Assembly (NCBI GenBank): GCA_025465405.1
Contig: JAODNL010000129.1
Span: 1 to 8,150 of the forward strand
Direction of reading: 5' to 3'
Length of the DNA: 8,150 nt
DNA from: Pseudonocardiales bacterium
Lineage (GTDB): Bacteria; Actinomycetota; Actinomycetes; Mycobacteriales; Jatrophihabitantaceae
The first letter of the stretch is position 1. Every line of letters begins with the position of its first letter. Below are positions 5,273 to 8,150 of the stretch, piece by piece. The notes beneath the pieces are model-generated. The model worked only from the letters and a program-made list of their open reading frames with translations. It was not told the DNA's origin and ran no database searches. A program made the position numbers and the translations under genes.

Positions 5273-6106
5273 ATGGCGAAGGGCAAAGATCATCGCGCGA
5301 GCGAGGCGCCGGGACCGGCGCGTCTGGGGCGCGCGGTCTACGAGAAGGAGTTGTTCCGCCTGCAGGCGGACCTCGTCACTGCCCAGGAGTGGGTGCGCGA
5401 TTCGGGCGCTCGGATCATCGTGATCTTCGAGGGGCGCGACGCTGCGGGAAAGGGCAGCGCGATCAAGCGGGTGGCGCAGTACCTCAACCCGCGCGTTGCA
5501 CGAATCGTCGCGCTGCCGACACCGACGGAGCGCCAGCGCAGCCAGTGGTACTTTCAGCGATACATCGAGCATCTGCCAGCGGCCGGCGAGATCGTGCTGA
5601 TGGACCGATCCTGGTACAACCGGGGCGGGGTTGAGCACGTTATGGGTTTCTGCGCGCCGCTCGAACACACGAGGTTCCTCGCTCAATGTCCCGTGCTCGA
5701 GCGACTACTCGACGACGACGGGATCCTGCTCCGGAAGGCTTGGTTCTAAGGTAGTGACGAGGAGCAGGAACGCCGGTTCCGGTCACGCCTCGATGATCCC
5801 ATGCGCCGCTGGAAGCTGTCGCCGATGGACCTCGAGTCGATCCGACGGTGGGAGGATTACTCCCGCGCGAAGGATGAGATGTTCGTCCAGACTGACATCA
5901 CCGAGTCGCCGTGGTACGTCGTGGAAGCCGACGACAAGCGGCGAGCGCGTATCAACATGATCGCGCACCTGCTTTCGACGATCCCCTATTGCGAGGTGCA
6001 GCGCGCGCCGCTCGACCTACCGCCTCGACCCACTGCGACCAACTACGTGCGGCCGCCGCGAGACCTCTACCAGTCGGTGCCCGATCACGCCGCTACCCTC
6101 GGCTGA
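5273..6106 (+). pseudogene. ppk2: Polyphosphate kinase 2, interrupted by an in-frame TAA
   Basis: The full 277-codon frame matches an Rv3232c-type PPK2, which uses polyphosphate to phosphorylate nucleoside diphosphates in the cytosol. The N-terminal part has Walker A GRDAAGKG (54-61), the basic patch after it, FQRYIEH (94-100) and Walker B DRSWYNRGGVEHVMGFC (111-127). TAA at 5747-5749 (codon 159) then stops the frame. Downstream in the same frame come SDEEQERRF, RRWKLSPMDLES, RWEDYSRAKDEM, SPWYVVEADDKRRARINM and the normal end PDHAATL, finishing at TGA 6104-6106. Around the stop the text reads RKAWF-stop-GSDEEQ where the family, as I recall it, has RKYWFSVSDxEQ, so several neighbouring codons are altered. 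The 158-residue N-terminal product would lack the lid region. Re-initiation at ATG 5801 is possible but has no good ribosome binding site. A sequencing or assembly error remains possible. Confidence 0.88.
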
Positions 6107-6300
6107 GGCGCCCAAGACGTGCACTACTCGCAGCGTCCGTAGACCTCGCGCAGTTGCCGCGTCGCCCTGGACGTGGTCAGCGCACACGGAGACGCAGACA
6201 GTTGTACACCTGGGCCACGGCCGGACACCGCCGCACACGTGCTACGTCGTCCACGGCGAGGAGCAGCTGGCACGCGCCCTGGCGAAGCGGCTGTGCGCCG

Positions 6301-6473
6301 CGGGTGGTGGACTTCGCGTATTTCGCCTTCACGGTTGGAACGAGTTTCACTGTCTCCGACGTCAACGCGACGTCACTCAGAATAGGCTACGTCGTGACCT
6401 GTCACGGCGTGATCGGGTTCCTGTACAAACACTCGGGCTCGCGGTCGCCGTCAACCTCCTGCAGTCGCCCTGA
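6301..6473 (+). pseudogene. DUF1345 membrane protein, 3' remnant with frameshift
   Basis: RVVDFAYFAFTVGTSFTVSD (6301-6360), then VNATSLRIGYVVTCHGVIGFLYK, matches the conserved C-terminal part of DUF1345 inner-membrane proteins, where I recall patterns like YLDFAYFSFTxGMTFQVSD. After about 6428 the frame must shift. The continuation LGLAVAVNLLQSP, a normal last TM helix for this family, is read in another frame and ends at TGA 6471-6473. The sequence upstream to the PPK2 end (6107-6300) shows no recognisable DUF1345 N-terminal helices in any frame, so the 5' two-thirds is deleted or beyond recognition. The family's function is unknown, and this copy is not expected to be functional. Confidence 0.65.
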
Positions 6474-6790
6474 TCGGCGTCGGCATGACCACGCCGCAGC
6501 GTCTCGGCGCGGCGCGCCTAGACGCGAGATCAATGACTGTTCTTCGCTATTCCGGTCGGACGGCGCGGCGCATAGTCTTGGCCCAGCACCCCATGAAGGG
6601 GGTCGCGATGCCTTGTGGGCTTGGCCCGACTGCGCGCGAGCTGAGCGTGCTCGACCTATCCGATTCCGCGGAGGTGAGGGGCCTCGACTGAGCCGCTGAC
6701 CTCGCCGGTCTGGCGCGGCCAGACCGAGCGGGTCGCCCTCGTCAGCTTCGGGGACGAGCCGGTTCAGGCATGACAGGAAGGGCGGAGACC
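6474..6790. other. Intergenic stretch upstream of the MOSC gene
   Basis: This 317-bp stretch has no convincing gene. A 68-codon plus-strand frame at 6485-6691 has no domain or ribosome binding site. A TAGTCT hexamer near 6572 could be a -10 but lacks a good -35. Near the MOSC gene are an 8-bp-arm hairpin at 6706-6726 and a weaker 6-bp-arm repeat (CTCGTC / GACGAG) around 6738-6758. Confidence 0.35.
6706..6726. repeat. Perfect inverted repeat upstream of the MOSC gene
   Basis: CGGTCTGG-CGCGG-CCAGACCG has 8-bp perfect arms and a 5-base loop. It lies 65 bp before the MOSC start. No T-run follows, so an operator or mRNA leader stem is as likely as a terminator for upstream transcripts. Confidence 0.4.
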
Positions 6791-7654
6791 ATGAGCCAGT
6801 CACCTGGGGAACCTGTCGGTTCGGTTGTCACCCTCTGGCGCTATCCGGTCAAGTCCATGCTGGGCGAAGAACTCAACGCCAGCGATGTCACCGAACGAGG
6901 GCTGCTCGGCGATCGCAGCTACGCGCTGGTGGACAGCGCGGACGGCAAGATCGCCAGCGCGAAGAATCCACGGAAGTGGCCACGGATGTTCGAGTTCCGT
7001 GCTGCTCTCGCCTCCGACGCAGAGGGCGGCGAGTCGCCACCTGCGGTCCGCATCACCATGCCCGACGGCGATCTGGTGACCAGCGAGCAGGCCGATCACG
7101 ACCAACGACTGTCGCGTGTACTCGGCCGCGCCGTGTCGCTGCAGGCAGCCGGGCGGGGCGATCACCTATCGGCGGCCGTGCCGCAGGGCGGCCGGGCCGG
7201 TACCGCCGAGGAGTACTGGCCGGACATGGACGGCCTCGACTATCGCGACACCGTAACCGATTTCGATCTACCGCAGGACACGTTCTTCGATTGCGCCGCC
7301 GTGCACCTCCTGTCTACCGCGACGCTCGATCAGCTCCACGAGTTCAATCCGCACGGCCGTTTCGAGGTCCGGCGATTCCGTCCGAACATCGTTGTGGACA
7401 CAGCGGAGTTCGGCGGCGGCTTCGCCGAGGACGCCTGGATCGGGCACACCGTCCTGATGGGCGACCAGGTGCGGCTGACCATCACCGATCACTGCCCCCG
7501 GTGCGTCATGACAACGCTGGCCCAGGCAGATCTGCCCAAGGATTCAGGCATCCTCCGTACGGCCGCCCAACACAACCACGTCAACGTCGGCGTCTATGCT
7601 TCCGTCGCCCACGGCGGCAAGGTCCGCCGCGGTGACCGCATCTGGGTGGAGTGA
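6791..7654 (+). CDS. MOSC-domain protein (mARC/YcbX-like) with N-terminal beta-barrel domain
   Basis: The 287-residue protein begins with the MOSC N-terminal beta-barrel pattern SVVTLWRYPVKSMLGEEL (11-28) and RGLLGDRSYALVD (36-48). The catalytic MOSC part includes RRFRPNIVVD (194-203), GDQVRLTITDHCPRCVMTT (224-242) and GVYASVAHGGKVRRGDRIWV (267-286). In this family a cysteine in the RCxxTT-type segment binds the molybdenum cofactor; Cys238 is the candidate ligand, next to Cys235. Members reduce N-hydroxylated or sulfur-containing compounds, or carry sulfur. The substrate here cannot be told from sequence. ATG 6791 is preferred because GGAAGGGCGGAG precedes it and the domain starts soon after. 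ATG 6770 would add seven residues. The gene appears intact and monocistronic, between two hairpins. Confidence 0.9.
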   Translation: MSQSPGEPVGSVVTLWRYPVKSMLGEELNASDVTERGLLGDRSYALVDSADGKIASAKNPRKWPRMFEFRAALASDAEGGESPPAVRITMPDGDLVTSEQADHDQRLSRVLGRAVSLQAAGRGDHLSAAVPQGGRAGTAEEYWPDMDGLDYRDTVTDFDLPQDTFFDCAAVHLLSTATLDQLHEFNPHGRFEVRRFRPNIVVDTAEFGGGFAEDAWIGHTVLMGDQVRLTITDHCPRCVMTTLAQADLPKDSGILRTAAQHNHVNVGVYASVAHGGKVRRGDRIWVE

Positions 7655-7691
7655 TGTGGCTCGATTCAGCGGCGCGGTTTCCGAATTGCGG

Positions 7692-7707
7692 CCGCTCACG
7701 CGAGCGG
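7692..7707 (+). terminator. Hairpin 37 bp after the MOSC stop
   Basis: CCGCTC-ACGC-GAGCGG forms a 6-bp GC stem with a 4-base loop just downstream of the MOSC gene. There is no T-run after it, which is common for proposed actinobacterial terminators but makes the call uncertain. Confidence 0.35.
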
Positions 7708-7729
7708 GCGATGGCTGCCAATTGTGTGC

Positions 7730-7758
7730 TTGCCAGCGTAATCGGACGACGTTAGATT
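7730..7758 (+). promoter_or_regulatory. Sigma-70-type promoter, possibly leaderless
   Basis: TTGCCA (7730-7735) and TAGATT (7753-7758) are separated by exactly 17 bases, a good housekeeping-sigma match. An ATG at 7767 lies about where transcription should begin, as in leaderless mRNAs, but it is followed at once by CGC TGA, so it encodes only two residues. The promoter therefore appears to feed damaged coding sequence. Its -10 decamer CGTTAGATTA recurs at 8019-8028. Confidence 0.5.
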
Positions 7759-7771
7759 ATCGGAGTATGCG

Positions 7772-7861
7772 CTGACCACCGATCTACCCGAGGCGTCGAT
7801 TCATGCCGTAACTACCCGCGCCGCGATCTTGCGCGGCGCGCCGGGCGAGTACGAACCGCCA
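7772..7861 (+). pseudogene. Possible N-terminal remnant of a medium-chain dehydrogenase
   Basis: In the frame starting at CTG 7772, HAVTTRAAILRGAPGEYEP (7802-7858) resembles the first strand of zinc-type medium-chain alcohol dehydrogenases, which often begin like TRAAVLRGAPG. The frame ends at TGA 7874-7876 without the following conserved part and is out of phase with the leaderless ATG at 7767. The similarity is short, and part of it coincides with a perfect hairpin, so chance is a real possibility. Confidence 0.2.
7817..7840. repeat. Strong perfect hairpin, 9-bp GC arms
   Basis: CGCGCCGCG-ATCTTG-CGCGGCGCG forms a 9-bp all-GC stem with a 6-base loop, about 50 nt downstream of the predicted transcription start from the 7730-7758 promoter. 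It has no T-run. It could act as an mRNA leader structure or attenuator stem, or simply reflect the RAAILRGA-like coding remnant in GC-rich DNA. Confidence 0.45.
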
Positions 7862-7872
7862 GCCTGTAATTG

Positions 7873-8013
7873 GTGACGGGCGATCCGACCGTCGCCGTGG
7901 AGACCATCACCAACGGCTGCATCGACGGTTCGATCGAGCTGCACGAGTCCTTCGACGGCGCCGGAGCATCGAGCATCAAGGCAGTGCCGCTGTCACCGGT
8001 GCGAACGGGATGA
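7873..8013 (+). CDS. Short unidentified frame with strong coding bias, perhaps a remnant
   Basis: A GTG-started frame encodes 46 residues (VTGDPTVAVETITNG, then CIDGSIELHESFDG and so on). Nearly every third position is G or C, unlike the surrounding spacer, which suggests present or past selection as protein. I do not recognise a family, and no ribosome binding site is evident. It sits between two copies of the CGTTAGATTA promoter element and ends just before the second. It may be a small gene or the surviving end of a deleted larger one. Confidence 0.25.
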   Translation: MTGDPTVAVETITNGCIDGSIELHESFDGAGASSIKAVPLSPVRTG

Positions 8014-8021
8014 AACAGCGT

Positions 8022-8027
8022 TAGATT
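8022..8027 (+). promoter_or_regulatory. -10 element of the oxidoreductase promoter
   Basis: TAGATT fits the actinobacterial TANNNT -10 pattern and lies 43 bp before the ATG at 8071, leaving room for a leader of roughly 35 nt with its GGAGG. The -35 at 17 bases (GTGCGA) is weak. The surrounding decamer CGTTAGATTA is identical to that of the promoter at 7730-7758. Confidence 0.4.
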
Positions 8028-8070
8028 AGTGGTTGGCGCACGTCACCGTGCTGACCCTTGCGGAGGTCTC

Positions 8071-8150
8071 ATGTCGAACGGCAATGGTTCGAGCGGCAGC
8101 TTGTCGAAGCTGTTCTCGCCGATCACAATCCGGCGCACCGAGGTGCGCAA
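8071..8150 (+). CDS. Old-yellow-enzyme-type flavin oxidoreductase, 3' end missing
   Basis: Only 26 residues are visible before the window ends. After a Ser/Gly/Asn-rich start, LSKLFSPITIRRTEVR matches the characteristic opening of NADH:flavin oxidoreductase / old yellow enzyme TIM barrels (pattern LFSPxxIxxxxxxNRI). These enzymes bind FMN and reduce activated alkenes or dienoyl-CoAs with NAD(P)H; the subgroup cannot be told from this much. The ATG at 8071 is preceded by GGAGG (8062-8066) with a 4-base gap. The family call rests on one short motif. Confidence 0.6.
   Translation, partial: MSNGNGSSGSLSKLFSPITIRRTEVR

Noticed and set aside
5243..5686. Minus-strand frame of 147 residues opposite ppk2
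   Set aside because: It is an antisense shadow of the PPK2 N-terminal half and shows no domain of its own.
5747..5749. Recoding (readthrough or selenocysteine) at the PPK2 stop
   Set aside because: The codon is TAA, not TGA. No SECIS-like need exists in this family, and neighbouring residues are also altered, so mutation or sequence error fits better.
6485..6691. Plus-strand ORF of 68 residues before the MOSC gene
   Set aside because: No ribosome binding site, no recognisable domain and weak coding bias.
5911..6699. Plus-strand frame of 262 residues spanning the end of ppk2 and beyond
   Set aside because: Its first part is an out-of-frame reading of PPK2 and its last part is featureless. 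Only the DUF1345-like segment inside it is meaningful and is reported separately.

Overview
The window is high-GC DNA with strong G/C third-position bias. Several start codons are GTG, and the families present are typical of Actinomycetota (DUF1707, an Rv3232c-type PPK2, and a methylglucose-lipopolysaccharide-type cluster). It looks like a chromosomal segment from a soil or environmental actinomycete related to, but not obviously inside, the mycobacteria. All family assignments come from recalled motifs; no database search was run.

Left part (1-2904): a polymethylated-polysaccharide-type locus. A hexapeptide-repeat acyltransferase (+, cut by the window edge) converges on a GT4 glucosyltransferase resembling M. 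tuberculosis Rv3032 (-). Farther right is a SAM-dependent methyltransferase resembling Rv3030 (-). This is the Rv3030-Rv3032-Rv3034c gene order of methylglucose lipopolysaccharide (MGLP) synthesis. The GH57 branching-enzyme gene (Rv3031) expected between methyltransferase and glycosyltransferase is absent. In its place, on the opposite strand, is a two-TM membrane protein whose 3' end overlaps the methyltransferase by 114 bp. In the presumed pathway the glucosyltransferase extends the alpha-1,4-glucan, the methyltransferase O-methylates it and the acyltransferase adds an acyl group.

Middle part (2905-6490): a gene-poor, decaying zone. It holds a palindrome cluster upstream of the methyltransferase, a frameshifted and truncated STAS (anti-anti-sigma) remnant and an intact DUF1707/LiaF-C-terminal-like protein (-). 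These are followed by about 790 bp with only a weak hypothetical ORF and a terminator-like hairpin, then a polyphosphate kinase 2 gene broken by an in-frame TAA and the 3' remnant of a DUF1345 membrane protein with a frameshift.

Right part (6491-8150): an intact MOSC-domain protein (+), a terminator-like hairpin and a sigma-70-type promoter leading into unidentified, probably degraded coding sequence with a strong hairpin. A second copy of the same -10 decamer then precedes the start of an old-yellow-enzyme-type flavin oxidoreductase that runs off the window.

No CRISPR array, tRNA, rRNA, insertion sequence or phage gene was seen. I found no convincing new multi-gene system. The most informative oddities are the rearranged MGLP-like locus, the methyltransferase with no standard start codon ahead of its conserved N-terminus, and the cluster of broken genes.
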